This document shows, one piece after another, positions 1 through 8,535 of a stretch of 64,000 bases of DNA. Source of the DNA: Tautonia rosea (GTDB lineage: Bacteria > Planctomycetota > Planctomycetia > Isosphaerales > Isosphaeraceae); contig NZ_JABBYO010000006.1 of NCBI RefSeq assembly GCF_012958305.1, positions 407,343-471,342 on the forward strand, written 5' to 3'. The notes under the pieces are model-generated. The model had not been told where the DNA came from. It ran no database searches and saw only the letters and a list, made by a program, of their open reading frames with translations. Both the position numbers and the translations under genes were made by a program. The stretch's first letter is position 1, and the number at the start of each line of letters is the position of its first letter.

Positions 1-42
1 TTTGTTGGCCCAGATGCCAGCCTTGGGACGCTGATTCAACGT

Positions 43-606
43 ATGTCACCACCACACACCCACAATGAGCGGTTCCCCGCCACGGTGGAACCGTCCCGCA
101 TGATTCCTTCCTCGCCCCCGAGGTCCGTCCTCGATCGTTCGAGGCAGTCTCTGACCCGAGCATCCCGAGACGTGTCTGCCCAGAACACTTCCGCAATGAC
201 GCTCGCCCGGAAACTGGATCGCCGGATGCTTCAGCTCGGGTTGTCCCAGCAGGCACTGGCCCAGAAATCGGGGGTCAGCGACTCCGAGGTTTCCCGGCTG
301 CTCAAAGGGCAATCAAAGCGGCCCGGATTACCCAATATCCTGCGGCTGGCCCGAGCGCTTGAGGTCTCTGTCGACTTCCTGGCCGATGACAGCCTGCAAG
401 ATGATCCTCATACCGAGCCCGTCTCACTTCCCTCACAGGAGCAGGCGTTGCTTGAGCTCGCACGGACCATCGGCTCTCGGGAGGTGGAAATGATCCTCGA
501 CGCGACCCGCATTCTCGGCTTCGAGACCGCGATCCGTCGGCTCTACGGCGTCGAATTTCGGCCCTTTCCCTCGTCTCCTTCGCACTCCGGCGCGACGGGC
601 GAATGA
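43..606 (+). CDS. XRE-family helix-turn-helix regulator
   Basis: Probable DNA-binding transcriptional regulator. A Cro/CI-type helix-turn-helix covers about residues 55-115: the segment LGLSQQALAQKSGVSDSEVS is a classic HTH, followed by RLLKGQSKRPGLPNILRLA. The first 50 residues are rich in Pro, Ser and Arg and look non-conserved, so the real start may be GTG at 172 or ATG at 196; neither has a strong ribosome binding site. The tail after residue 130 holds an acidic helical segment of unknown role. It is convergent with the histidine-kinase-like gene, the two stop codons being about 22 bases apart. Target genes cannot be read from the sequence. Confidence 0.75.
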   Translation: MSPPHTHNERFPATVEPSRMIPSSPPRSVLDRSRQSLTRASRDVSAQNTSAMTLARKLDRRMLQLGLSQQALAQKSGVSDSEVSRLLKGQSKRPGLPNILRLARALEVSVDFLADDSLQDDPHTEPVSLPSQEQALLELARTIGSREVEMILDATRILGFETAIRRLYGVEFRPFPSSPSHSGATGE

Positions 607-628
607 CCCTGCCTTTCGGCCCGATCGA

Positions 629-2125
629 TCAACCGGACGAGGCCTCCTGCGCTTGCGGCCCCGCCGGACCGAGCAGGGCGGCCAGTTCCGCTAGCCGGAC
701 CGGTTTGGTGACAATGTGGTCGAATGCGCGTTCCCCTTCCGGGTCTGTTACAGGAGGGGAGGATGAGCTGCTAATTCCAATCAAGAGCGGAGCATCCATG
801 ACCACGTCGTGCCGGATTCTCCGGGCGAGCGTGTGTCCCTCGATGAACGGCATGTGCAAGCCAATCAGCACGACCTGAGGCCGGAACGCCTGAATCATCT
901 CCCGGGCCTCGTCGATCCGGGGTGTGGCCCGGACATGCCAGCCCAGCCGGCCGATCAAGAGGCCAAGGGCCTGGATCGACTCCAGATTGTCATCGACGAG
1001 CAACACATGACCGGCCGACCCGGGGCGTTGGGGTGTTCGGGTCCGCAACGGGGGGGCGTTGACTTCGCTCGGCCCGAGTTCCGCGACGATCGTTTGGGGC
1101 AATTCGATCACGAATGATGGGCCAGGCCTGAGCAGGCCTCCAAGCCGGTCGGCGAAAATTGACGCAAGGAACAAATCCAGGTCGATCGACTTCTCGGAGC
1201 GCGGCACCTCGAAGTTGGTAGCCTCGGGCAAGAGTTCGAAGACCAGTTCGAGCCTGTCCGACGCTTGCCGCCAGTCAACCCGGATCAACTCACAATCCTT
1301 GCAGGCGCGCCGACAGTAATGCAGGCTGTGGCGAACGAGGTGTTCGAGCCGCTTGGCATCGGTTCGTAACCAGAGCGGGTCGGCTCGGGCCACGCGATCG
1401 AAGTCCACCTGCTCGTCCCGAGCCTCCTGTTGCGCCCGTCGAATCGCCCGCCCCAGCAGCCCGCCCAGCTCAACCACCTCGACCACTTCCGGAGCCTCTC
1501 CCGACTCAATCCGGGCGATCTCCGAGTAGTCATCCAGCAACCCGGCCATCCGTTGACATTGGCGATCGAGCAGTTCGATCGTCCGCTGCTGGCTCAACGA
1601 TCCCGGCACATTCTGGAACGACAGCACCTCCACCGCGTTGGTGATCACCCCGAGCAGGTCCCTCAGGTTGTGGCCGATCACCCGCATCAAGCCGGCCATC
1701 CGGCGATGCTCCGATTCCGAAGGAGGCTCCGAAGCCCGACCGGGCGACGGGTCCAGGATCGAGGAGTCCGCCGCCAGCCGAACCGCCTGAATCAAGCACG
1801 CAGGATGGCCCCGAGGAACCACCGCAAACGCCCCGAGTCGCCGTAATTGTTTGTAATGCTCGAGCGAATCCTCTTCCGTAATCACGATCACCGGAGGCCC
1901 CGCGCCAACCCTCCTCCGCGGGAGCCAACGCCGAGCATCCGAAAGCCCGGTGCGGTGCAAGGCCACAATCACATCCGCATCGTCCGGCCCGATGGTCTTC
2001 AATCCTGTCGGACAATCCAGGTGACGGAAGGTAATCGATCCCCCTTCCTCCTCCACCGCGTGCTTGATGACGCAAAGCTCGTCAGGATCAACCTGGAGTT
2101 CAGTCAATCGAAGCGACACGGTCAT
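629..2125 (-). CDS. Degenerate hybrid histidine kinase / receiver protein
   Basis: 498 residues, cytoplasmic, no membrane segment. Residues 1-120 resemble a receiver fold without a clear acidic pocket. Residues 145-210 form a HisKA-like dimerisation helix pair with a candidate H152 in the context GHNLRDLLG. Residues 230-345 sit where the ATPase domain should be but lack a recognisable N-box Asn (LVRHSLHYC) and the usual G-boxes. Residues 372-490 are a clear receiver with the D378/D379 pair and the C-terminal TKP lysine, but the phospho-acceptor Asp is Gly422 (VVLIGLHMP). I infer a signalling scaffold or pseudokinase. ATG at 2125 is preferred because GGGAG lies 8 bases upstream; GTG at 2134 would leave no spacing. 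A near-consensus promoter lies upstream. Confidence 0.75.
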   Translation of the reverse strand: MTVSLRLTELQVDPDELCVIKHAVEEEGGSITFRHLDCPTGLKTIGPDDADVIVALHRTGLSDARRWLPRRRVGAGPPVIVITEEDSLEHYKQLRRLGAFAVVPRGHPACLIQAVRLAADSSILDPSPGRASEPPSESEHRRMAGLMRVIGHNLRDLLGVITNAVEVLSFQNVPGSLSQQRTIELLDRQCQRMAGLLDDYSEIARIESGEAPEVVEVVELGGLLGRAIRRAQQEARDEQVDFDRVARADPLWLRTDAKRLEHLVRHSLHYCRRACKDCELIRVDWRQASDRLELVFELLPEATNFEVPRSEKSIDLDLFLASIFADRLGGLLRPGPSFVIELPQTIVAELGPSEVNAPPLRTRTPQRPGSAGHVLLVDDNLESIQALGLLIGRLGWHVRATPRIDEAREMIQAFRPQVVLIGLHMPFIEGHTLARRIRHDVVMDAPLLIGISSSSSPPVTDPEGERAFDHIVTKPVRLAELAALLGPAGPQAQEASSG

Positions 2126-2179
2126 GGTCATCACTCCCTGATGGTCCCTTGGTCGAAAAATGACCTCCTGAACAGATTG

Positions 2180-2207
2180 ATTATAGCATGCAGGCTATCT
2201 TTGGCAA
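2180..2207 (-). promoter_or_regulatory. Sigma-70-type promoter of the histidine-kinase-like gene
   Basis: On the minus strand TTGCCA (2207-2202) and TATAAT (2185-2180) are separated by 16 bases. The -10 is a perfect match and the -35 matches 5 of 6. The expected transcript start near 2173 gives a leader of roughly 45-50 bases before ATG 2125. This is the best match to a housekeeping promoter that I found in the window. Confidence 0.6.
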
Positions 2208-2274
2208 GGTCGGGCCTGTGTCTTGCAGGATAAAGCGTTGCGAAGGTGGTTCATCCGGAGATCAGGCGACCTAA

Positions 2275-3702
2275 TCAGAATTCTTTCCGATGACGGCTGG
2301 AAGGAATTCGCATCGCCTTGCGGTACTTCGTGACCGTTCGTCGAGCGACGGTCAGGCCTTGGCGACCCAGCTCATCGACGATTTCCTCGTCTGAGAGGGG
2401 CTTGCTCTTGTCTTCCTTGGCAATGATCTCAGTGAGCTTCTGCTTGATCGTGTCCCAGGCGATTTCCTCACCGTCGGCGCTAAGCGTGCCGCCACCGAAG
2501 AACCGTTTCAAGGCGAAGATTCCCCGAGGAGTCTGGACCCACTTGTCATCGACGGCCCGGCTCACGGTCGTCACATGCACGCCGACCTGATCGGCAATCT
2601 GCTGCATCTTGAGCGGCTGGATCGCCTCGGGCCCCTTGTCGAGAAAGTCGCGCTGATGGGCGATGATCGCCTTGGCCACCTTGAGCAAGGTGCTCCGACG
2701 TTGCTCGATCGACTCAATCAGCCACCGGGCCGACTGTATCTTTTTCTGGATGAACGCCCGGGCCTCCGGGTCCCCTCCGCGATCCTTCAGCATCCGCTGA
2801 TAGCGCCGCGAGATGGTCAACTGGGGCGCGTGCTCATCGACCAGCCGGACCTGATATTCACCGTGTTCATCAGGCTCGACAATCAGGTCGGGCACCACAT
2901 ACTGGGCCGATCCCGGATTGAACCGCGCTCCGGGCTTCGGGTCGAGCCGGCGAAGCTGTTCCAGGCCTTCTTTGATCTCGGCCAGCGACAGACCCGTCTT
3001 TTTCTCGATCACCGGCAAGCGGTTCTGCTGAATGTCGTCCAGATGGTTGCTCACGAGCAGGCGAAGCACCTCGACGTGCGGTGTCTCGGGCGTGAGCTGC
3101 AATAAAAGGCATTCGCGCAGGTTCCGTGCCCCGATACCCGGAGGATCGAGTTTCTGCACGAGGGCCAGCGCCTGCTCGGCCTGCTCAAACGTCACGGCCC
3201 CGCCGGCGTCCCGGACCAGGTCGGGAATGTCGATCCCGGTGAAGTAACCGTTCTCGTCCAAATTGGAAATAATGTACTCGGCCAGCCCCCGGACCTTCGG
3301 GTCGATATCCGGAAACGACAATTGCTCGCTCAACGAGTCGTGCAACGACGGCGGACGCGAGGCCATGTTCTGCATCGCGTCGTGCTTGCGATCCGATTCC
3401 TCGACCAACGCCGCTCGGCTCGGCCGGTGTTGCTCGCCCGAGGTGTCCCAGTTGTCCCAGTCGTCGTAAATTTCCGTCTCGTCAATCTTCGCGTCGTCAT
3501 CGGTCGAGGGTTCCTCAACCTGACCTTCCGGAGCCACCGACTCGCGAAGGTCTTCGAGGAGCGGATTCTCGATCAATTCCTGGTCAATCCGCTCCTGCAG
3601 GGCAAGCCACGGCAGTTGCAAGATTTCCATGGATTGGATCATGCGGGGCGCCATGCGCATTCGCATGTCGGTCCGCATTTGTTGAGAGGTATCGAGCCGC
3701 AT
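2275..3702 (-). CDS. rpoN: RNA polymerase sigma-54 factor RpoN
   Basis: 475-residue alternative sigma factor that directs RNA polymerase to -24/-12 promoters and needs AAA+ activators. The N-terminal activator-interacting region (M-R-L-D-T-S-Q-Q then MIQSMEILQLP) is intact, followed by an acidic linker, the core-binding domain, and a C-terminal DNA-binding region ending in the RpoN box (ARRTVTKYRK). The open frame runs upstream to 3852, but conserved sequence starts at ATG 3702, so that start is used. It is the last gene of the run SRP RNA-dnaX-ybaB-recR, about 280 bases after recR. An extended -10 element (TGGTATGAT, around 3855-3863) may give it its own promoter. A sigma-54 activator is encoded at the far end of the window. 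Confidence 0.95.
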   Translation of the reverse strand: MRLDTSQQMRTDMRMRMAPRMIQSMEILQLPWLALQERIDQELIENPLLEDLRESVAPEGQVEEPSTDDDAKIDETEIYDDWDNWDTSGEQHRPSRAALVEESDRKHDAMQNMASRPPSLHDSLSEQLSFPDIDPKVRGLAEYIISNLDENGYFTGIDIPDLVRDAGGAVTFEQAEQALALVQKLDPPGIGARNLRECLLLQLTPETPHVEVLRLLVSNHLDDIQQNRLPVIEKKTGLSLAEIKEGLEQLRRLDPKPGARFNPGSAQYVVPDLIVEPDEHGEYQVRLVDEHAPQLTISRRYQRMLKDRGGDPEARAFIQKKIQSARWLIESIEQRRSTLLKVAKAIIAHQRDFLDKGPEAIQPLKMQQIADQVGVHVTTVSRAVDDKWVQTPRGIFALKRFFGGGTLSADGEEIAWDTIKQKLTEIIAKEDKSKPLSDEEIVDELGRQGLTVARRTVTKYRKAMRIPSSRHRKEF

Positions 3703-3984
3703 ACGCGTTCTGCTTCCGCGAAGTGTCCCGGGGCAAATCGTCCCTGATCCGGTTCCTGATCTGATCGATCGAATGGCCGCGAGCACCACCCGCTCCGATG
3801 ACCGAACCGCCGACGACCAGCTTCTCTGGCGTTCAGGAACATCGATCAGCAAAAATCATACCACCGCGTCACGCAAAAGGGGAGAGCAGTTCTCCTCGAT
3901 CCCGGATCATGCGGGGAATTCGGGAGCATTTCGAAGCGGTTGCGACGACCGGGAGCGTCGGAACGCCCTCTTCGATAACCACGA

Positions 3985-4626
3985 TCAATACTGCTGACGA
4001 CCCTGGAACGCGTCGGCCAGCATCTCTTTATTGGCGAATTCCAGCGACCCGCCCGAAGCAAGCCCGCGCGCGAGTCGCGTGATGGGCACGCCGAATGGTC
4101 CGAGGCGATCGGCCACCAGCCGGGCGGTTGCGTCTCCTTCGAGCGTCGGGTTAGTGGCCAGAATCACCTCTCGGATGCCTCCTTGGCGCACCCGTTCTTC
4201 CAGCCGACCCAGATTCAACTGATCTTCGAACACTCCTTGCAACGGCGCCAATCGACCGTGCAAGACGTGATACCTTCCATTGTAGGTTCCGGCTTTTTCC
4301 AGCGCCATCAAATCACGAGAGTGTTCGACCACGCAAACCAGGGCTTCGTCTCGCCTCGGATCTCGGCAGATCGTGCAGCGCTCCTGTCCCGACTCGGTCA
4401 GGTGCCCGCAGAGCGCGCAGTGATGAATCTGATCGCGAGCCGCCCGAATGGCCTCGGCCAACGCGACGGCATCCTCAACCGGACATCGGATTAAATGGTG
4501 AGCCAGCCGCTCGGCGCTTTTGGCCCCGATCCCCGGCAACCTCCCGAGTGCCTGGACCAGCCGATCGACCGTTCCCGAGGCGCTCGGATCGACCGGAGAC
4601 GGACCTCCGTAGCGGCCGGCGCTCAC
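3985..4626 (-). CDS. recR: Recombination protein RecR
   Basis: 213 residues, close to the usual length of about 200. RecR works with RecO, and RecF in many bacteria, to load RecA on gapped DNA. Visible domains are the N-terminal helix-hairpin-helix (RLPGIGAKSAERLAHHL), a C4 zinc finger (CALCG then CTICRD) and a Toprim domain (VCVVEHSRDLMALE; later ATNPTLEGDATA). The GTG start overlaps the ybaB stop codon by four bases (GTGA), which indicates translational coupling. The dnaX-ybaB-recR order is conserved across many bacteria. Confidence 0.97.
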   Translation of the reverse strand: MSAGRYGGPSPVDPSASGTVDRLVQALGRLPGIGAKSAERLAHHLIRCPVEDAVALAEAIRAARDQIHHCALCGHLTESGQERCTICRDPRRDEALVCVVEHSRDLMALEKAGTYNGRYHVLHGRLAPLQGVFEDQLNLGRLEERVRQGGIREVILATNPTLEGDATARLVADRLGPFGVPITRLARGLASGGSLEFANKEMLADAFQGRQQY

Positions 4627-4970
4627 GGTCGGCCTCCTCCAGGGAACAGCGAGTCGAGGCCGGGCATGTTCAGCCCCATGCCGCCGGTCATCGTCTTGGC
4701 GGCTTCTTCCCGAGCCCGATTCATGGCCTGGTTCACCGCTCCGGTCACCAGATCTTCGAGCAACTCCACATCGCCGTCGGTGGTCAGCTTCGGGTCGATG
4801 CGTACCGACACCAGCTCCATCCGGCCGTTGACGGTTGCCTTGACCGCTCCTCCACCGGCCGAGCCCTCAACCTGAACATTGCCAAGCTGCTCGGCGGCCT
4901 GTTCCATCTGCTCCCGGATCTTCCCGGCGTTGCGCATCAGGTCGGCAAGATTGCCAAGGTTCCCGAACAT
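4623..4970 (-). CDS. ybaB: YbaB/EbfC-family nucleoid-associated protein
   Basis: 115-residue small DNA-binding protein, normally a dimer that coats the nucleoid. The characteristic helix MFGNLGNLADLMRNAGKIRE starts the protein, followed by the beta-strand region GGAVKATVNGRMELVSVRID and a second helix. ATG 4970 is chosen over the upstream in-frame start because the family begins at this Met and a GGGGGAG Shine-Dalgarno lies 5-6 bases upstream. It sits between dnaX and recR and overlaps recR, the standard synteny. Confidence 0.95.
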   Translation of the reverse strand: MFGNLGNLADLMRNAGKIREQMEQAAEQLGNVQVEGSAGGGAVKATVNGRMELVSVRIDPKLTTDGDVELLEDLVTGAVNQAMNRAREEAAKTMTGGMGLNMPGLDSLFPGGGRP

Positions 4971-5083
4971 GGTGTCTCCCCCTCGCAGGTCATTGAGTTC
5001 ATGGCGAAATCGTTGAGAGAAGCCAGGAAGCGGACACAAGAGACGACCCGGTGCGTCGCTCCATGAGCCTCCGAGCCGTCGCG

Positions 5084-7039
5084 TCAGTCGTCTGCCTCGG
5101 CTCCGGGATCGGATTCGGAATCAGCCGAGGCGTCGGCATCCGATCCGGCTCGGCGTTCCGGTTCCACCTCGACCCGACGCAACTGGGCTTCGAACCGGGC
5201 GACCAGTTGCTGGGCCAGATCATCCTCCAGTACCGCCTGATGCGCCGACGATCCCGGCTCAATGACGCTCGGCTCCGGGGCTGTCGACGCTTCCCGATCG
5301 AACCGCACCGAGACGCCCCGGCCAAGCGCCTCAGCCAGATGCCCTTCGATCTTCGATCGCAGCTCGGGCGCATTGCAACGATCGGCCAGATAGTTGTACG
5401 CCGCCGGCACGGCCACGACCACGAGTCCCGATTCCGAAACCTCCGACGGCTCCAGCCGCTTGAAGTGCGCCGGCAGCTTCAGCTCCTCGGCCCGATCAAT
5501 CAGTGATTGCCAGGCCGATCGCGCCCGCTGCAGCACCGAACCGTCCTGCTCCTCGGACACCGAGGCCGACGGCCTGCTCGTCTGCTCATCTCGTCCCAAG
5601 GGAGCAGGGGGGGGCCTCTCGATCACCGCCTCGGCCCGCCCTTGACCCGTTCCGTGGCCATTGCCATTGCCGAGATGCGGCGGAACCTCAGCCTCCGGAG
5701 CCGGTGTTGGAGCCGAAACCGACGCCATTGACGGCCGAGGTGCGGGGGCTGCCTGGCTCAGCGGCTCAACGGACTTTTTTTTTACAGCACCATCCGGTCC
5801 GGGAGGGGGCGCCCCGGCCTCCTGCCCCGAGAGCCTCGCAATCACCTCGCTCAGCTCGGTCAGGTTCTCCAAACGGGCGACCCGGCAAAAGGCCAGCTCG
5901 ACCATAAGCCTCGGAAACGGGCTTCCCCGGAGCCTCCCTCGCGTCTCGGCCAAGATCTGCTGCGCGGCGATCACCGTGTCGAGCGTCCAGCGGCCGGCCA
6001 AGCCTTCCAGTTGCTCCCGCTGACCCGGCAGGGCCGCCAGAGGGGCCACCTCAGCACCGGCTGAGACAACCATCACGTCTCTCAAAAACTCGATCGACGC
6101 ATTCAGGACGTCCGTCGGCTGCACGCCGTCGTTGACCGCCTGATCGAGGACCTCCAGCGCCCGGCCTGGCGATCGATCCGCCAGCGCATCGAGCAAGGTC
6201 AAGACTCGGTCATCCCCGGCAATCCCCAGCAGCTCATGCACCCGATCGGCCGTCAGATGCTCGGCCCCCGACGAGAGCAACTGTTCGAGCAACGACTGCG
6301 CATCCCGCATCGAACCCGCCGCGCGGCGGGCAACCACGTGCAGCGCTTCGCGATCCGCCTTGATCCCCTCGCGCTCACAAATGCTCGCCAGTTGATCAAC
6401 GATCTGCTCCGGCCCGATCCCGGCAAAGTCAAACCGCTGACAGCGCGATAGCACCGTGATCGGAATCTTGTTCGGCTCGGTCGTTGCAAAGACGAACTTA
6501 ACGTGGCTCGGCGGCTCCTCCAGCGTCTTCAACAATGCGTTGAAGGCACTAGTTGAAAGCATGTGTACTTCGTCAATATAGTAAATCTTGAACCGCGATC
6601 GGCTGGGCCGCAGGCCGGCGTTCTGGCGAAGTTCGCGCACCGCCTCGACGCCGTTGTTGCTTGCTCCGTCGATCTCGATCACGTCCACATCCTGCCCCAG
6701 GGCGATCGCCCGGCAGGTGTCGCATTCATTGCATGGGGTTTCCGTCGGCCCGCCCCGCTCGCAATTCAGGGCCTTGGCGAAGATCCGGGCCATCGAGGTC
6801 TTCCCGACCCCTCGGGTCCCGCTGAACAGATACGCCTGGGCCACTCGATCCATCCGGATCGCGTTGCGCAAGGCCCGGACGACATGGTCTTGCCCGACCA
6901 CATCCTCGAACCGTTGTGGTCGGTAGCGACGCGCCACGACCGTGTACGCCTCTCCCTCCCACCTCGGGCTTGCGGAGAGCGTTTCCACGCTCGGAGAGTC
7001 GGTCGAAGGGTCCGGGGCGCTGGCTTTGGTCCGTGCCAC
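5084..7039 (-). CDS. dnaX: DNA polymerase III subunit gamma/tau
   Basis: 651-residue clamp-loader ATPase with a GTG start preceded by GGAG. The AAA+ core shows Walker A GTRGVGKTS (74-82), a four-Cys zinc site (C93, C103, C106, C109), the DEVHMLS Walker B region and the sensor motif SRC. Domain III ends near residue 375; a Pro/Ala-rich linker and a tau-specific C-terminal region follow. At codons 419-422 the coding strand carries nine consecutive A residues (5783-5775, reading GT AAA AAA AAG), containing the A AAA AAG slippery heptamer. A -1 shift would read GTC CGT TGA and stop at once, giving a product of about 424 residues, close to E. coli gamma (431). The gene follows the SRP RNA. Confidence 0.97.
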   Translation of the reverse strand: MARTKASAPDPSTDSPSVETLSASPRWEGEAYTVVARRYRPQRFEDVVGQDHVVRALRNAIRMDRVAQAYLFSGTRGVGKTSMARIFAKALNCERGGPTETPCNECDTCRAIALGQDVDVIEIDGASNNGVEAVRELRQNAGLRPSRSRFKIYYIDEVHMLSTSAFNALLKTLEEPPSHVKFVFATTEPNKIPITVLSRCQRFDFAGIGPEQIVDQLASICEREGIKADREALHVVARRAAGSMRDAQSLLEQLLSSGAEHLTADRVHELLGIAGDDRVLTLLDALADRSPGRALEVLDQAVNDGVQPTDVLNASIEFLRDVMVVSAGAEVAPLAALPGQREQLEGLAGRWTLDTVIAAQQILAETRGRLRGSPFPRLMVELAFCRVARLENLTELSEVIARLSGQEAGAPPPGPDGAVKKKSVEPLSQAAPAPRPSMASVSAPTPAPEAEVPPHLGNGNGHGTGQGRAEAVIERPPPAPLGRDEQTSRPSASVSEEQDGSVLQRARSAWQSLIDRAEELKLPAHFKRLEPSEVSESGLVVVAVPAAYNYLADRCNAPELRSKIEGHLAEALGRGVSVRFDREASTAPEPSVIEPGSSAHQAVLEDDLAQQLVARFEAQLRRVEVEPERRAGSDADASADSESDPGAEADD

Positions 7040-7203
7040 GGATAAGGCGCTCCGTCGTGCCGAAGAAACCCAGACGGGGGGCGTCGTCTTATTACTCCAA
7101 ACCCGATCCGATCCCCCCTTCGATCACGTCCGCAAGGCATTGCCCCGTGCGTGGATCGCGTTGGCGTCGGGTCCACACTCGTCCCGAAGGAGGCCGGGAG
7201 AGC

Positions 7204-7299
7204 CGGGGAGGTGCTCCCGGGCACATCGAGGTCACGCTTATGGCTGCTGCGTTCCCGCCCTGACCAGGTTCACGCGCCTCAATTGCTCGGGTCCCCCCC
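7204..7299 (-). ncRNA. ffs: Small bacterial SRP RNA (4.5S-type)
   Basis: On the minus strand the universally conserved domain IV is present: a GGTCAGG side, then a GCG-GGAA-CGC stem with GGAA tetraloop, then AGCAGCC. The outer arms pair (GGGGGGACCCGAGCA near the 5' end with TGCCCGGGAGCACC and TCCCC near the 3' end; TTGAGGC with GACCTCGA), giving a hairpin of about 95 nt without an Alu domain. It binds Ffh for co-translational membrane targeting. Placement just upstream of dnaX-ybaB-recR matches the scr-dnaX-yaaK-recR order of Bacillus. The ends are estimated from pairing. Confidence 0.9.
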
Positions 7300-7371
7300 G
7301 ACTCACCCGGACCCCCTCAAGAAATTGCGAGCCCGTGGTGCCGCTCCATGTCGGGTTGAGCAGAAGAAATC

Positions 7372-7400
7372 ATTATGCCTCAACACCCCCAGACTCGCAA
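7372..7400 (-). promoter_or_regulatory. Promoter of the SRP RNA
   Basis: Minus-strand TTGCGA (7400-7395) and CATAAT (7377-7372) have exactly 17 bases between them. Matches to consensus are 4/6 and 5/6. Transcription would begin near 7365, so the mature RNA would need trimming of a leader of about 65 bases. The promoter may also feed dnaX, which starts about 165 bases after the SRP RNA. Confidence 0.5.
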
Positions 7401-7493
7401 GTCAGAGCCGGGCGCCGCTGCCCATTTCTTCTATTCTTACGTACAGGATCGACAACAGTTCGTCGTCAGCACCGGGAACGCTCCCTCGCCCGC

Positions 7494-7781
7494 TCAAGGC
7501 TCACCACACTTGGGACAGGGGCCTGCCCATCGGAACGACCTGAGGGGGCGAACATGGCCGCAACTCATGCAGGCCTGGCCCTTCCCGAGCCGCGCATGAA
7601 CCGTCACATCGGCCACGATCAGCACGCCCAGCAACCCCCCGAGCCCCGAAAGAACAACCAGCAAGCCTTGGCCTGCCTCCGCAAACCCGACCCACTTGAC
7701 CAGCCCGCCGACCACGATCAACGCCGTGCCCAGGACGGCGAACACCCTCTGGCGATAGTGCTTCCATCGCTCGATCCACAT
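7494..7781 (-). CDS. Small membrane protein with C-terminal zinc ribbon
   Basis: 95 residues, not assigned to a named family. Two hydrophobic helices (about 13-33, VFAVLGTALIVVGGLVKWVG, and 38-60, GQGLLVVLSGLGGLLGVLIV) are followed by a cytosolic tail with two CxxC knuckles (C-M-S-C-G and C-P-K-C-G), the signature of a zinc ribbon. It starts about 20 bases after the YceH-family gene on the same strand, so the two are probably co-transcribed. The zinc ribbon suggests nucleic-acid or protein binding at the membrane; the actual role is unknown. Confidence 0.75.
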   Translation of the reverse strand: MWIERWKHYRQRVFAVLGTALIVVGGLVKWVGFAEAGQGLLVVLSGLGGLLGVLIVADVTVHARLGKGQACMSCGHVRPLRSFRWAGPCPKCGEP

Positions 7782-7803
7782 CGGCGGTCCTCCTCCCTCC
7801 CGT

Positions 7804-8535
7804 TTACTCCCCCAATGAGGCTTTCAACGTCTTCATCTCTGCCGAGAGCGTCTCCACGATCCCTCGAAGACCCTCCACCTCGGCTCTCAGACTGGCCACC
7901 TCGGCCGCAAGGCCGGCCGACGAACCGCCGCTGCTCGACCGCGTCGGCCTCGGCTCGTCGTCGTCCCGGTCGCTCGCCGAGGCGACACTCTGGCGGACCC
8001 GTTCCAGCTCTTCGGGCGGCATCAGACCATGCGTGACCGTCACCCCCCTGCGCTGTCCGGGAGGAGTGAGAAAAACGACCAGCCCAAGCTCGGCCAGTTT
8101 TTCCAGAATCGGCTGCAACGTCTCCAGGTCCGGGATCGGGTCCATCCGGGCGGCCCTCCCGCGCAGTTCGCCGACGGTCTGGGCGCCTCGGAGCATCAGC
8201 TCGGCCAGCACCGCCATCGCCACGCCTTGCCCCTTCAGGTCGAGCCACTCATACAGGTTATGCCGCCACTTCTCGACCCGGCCGCTGCCTTCGACCTGAA
8301 TCGCGGCCCCTTTTTTCCGGAGGCCGATGAGGATCTCCTCCACGTCGTCGGCGTCGTAGCTCGTCACCGGGTCGCGGTTCGACTTCTGGTTGCACCCGGT
8401 CACGATGCCCGCAATTGACATCGGATAGACATCCGGCGTCGTCTTCTGCTTCTCGACCAGCACGCCCAGCACCCTCCGCTCTCGGAGGGACAACGGGCTC
8501 CATCGCCGTTCGGGAGGGTTGCTTGCGTCACTCAT
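7804..8535 (-). CDS. YceH/DUF480-family (UPF0502) protein
   Basis: 243 residues. The conserved family opening is clear: LSLRERRVLGVLVEKQKTTP then DVYPMSIAGIVTGCNQKSNR, followed by two winged-helix-like domains (about 15-95 and 100-175, the latter with AVLAELMLRGAQTVGELRGR). The C-terminal 50 residues form a predicted coiled coil (ASLRAEVEGLRGIVETLSAE). The family is widespread and its biochemical role is not established; the winged-helix folds suggest DNA binding. It heads a two-gene unit with the zinc-ribbon membrane protein. Confidence 0.93.
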   Translation of the reverse strand: MSDASNPPERRWSPLSLRERRVLGVLVEKQKTTPDVYPMSIAGIVTGCNQKSNRDPVTSYDADDVEEILIGLRKKGAAIQVEGSGRVEKWRHNLYEWLDLKGQGVAMAVLAELMLRGAQTVGELRGRAARMDPIPDLETLQPILEKLAELGLVVFLTPPGQRRGVTVTHGLMPPEELERVRQSVASASDRDDDEPRPTRSSSGGSSAGLAAEVASLRAEVEGLRGIVETLSAEMKTLKASLGE

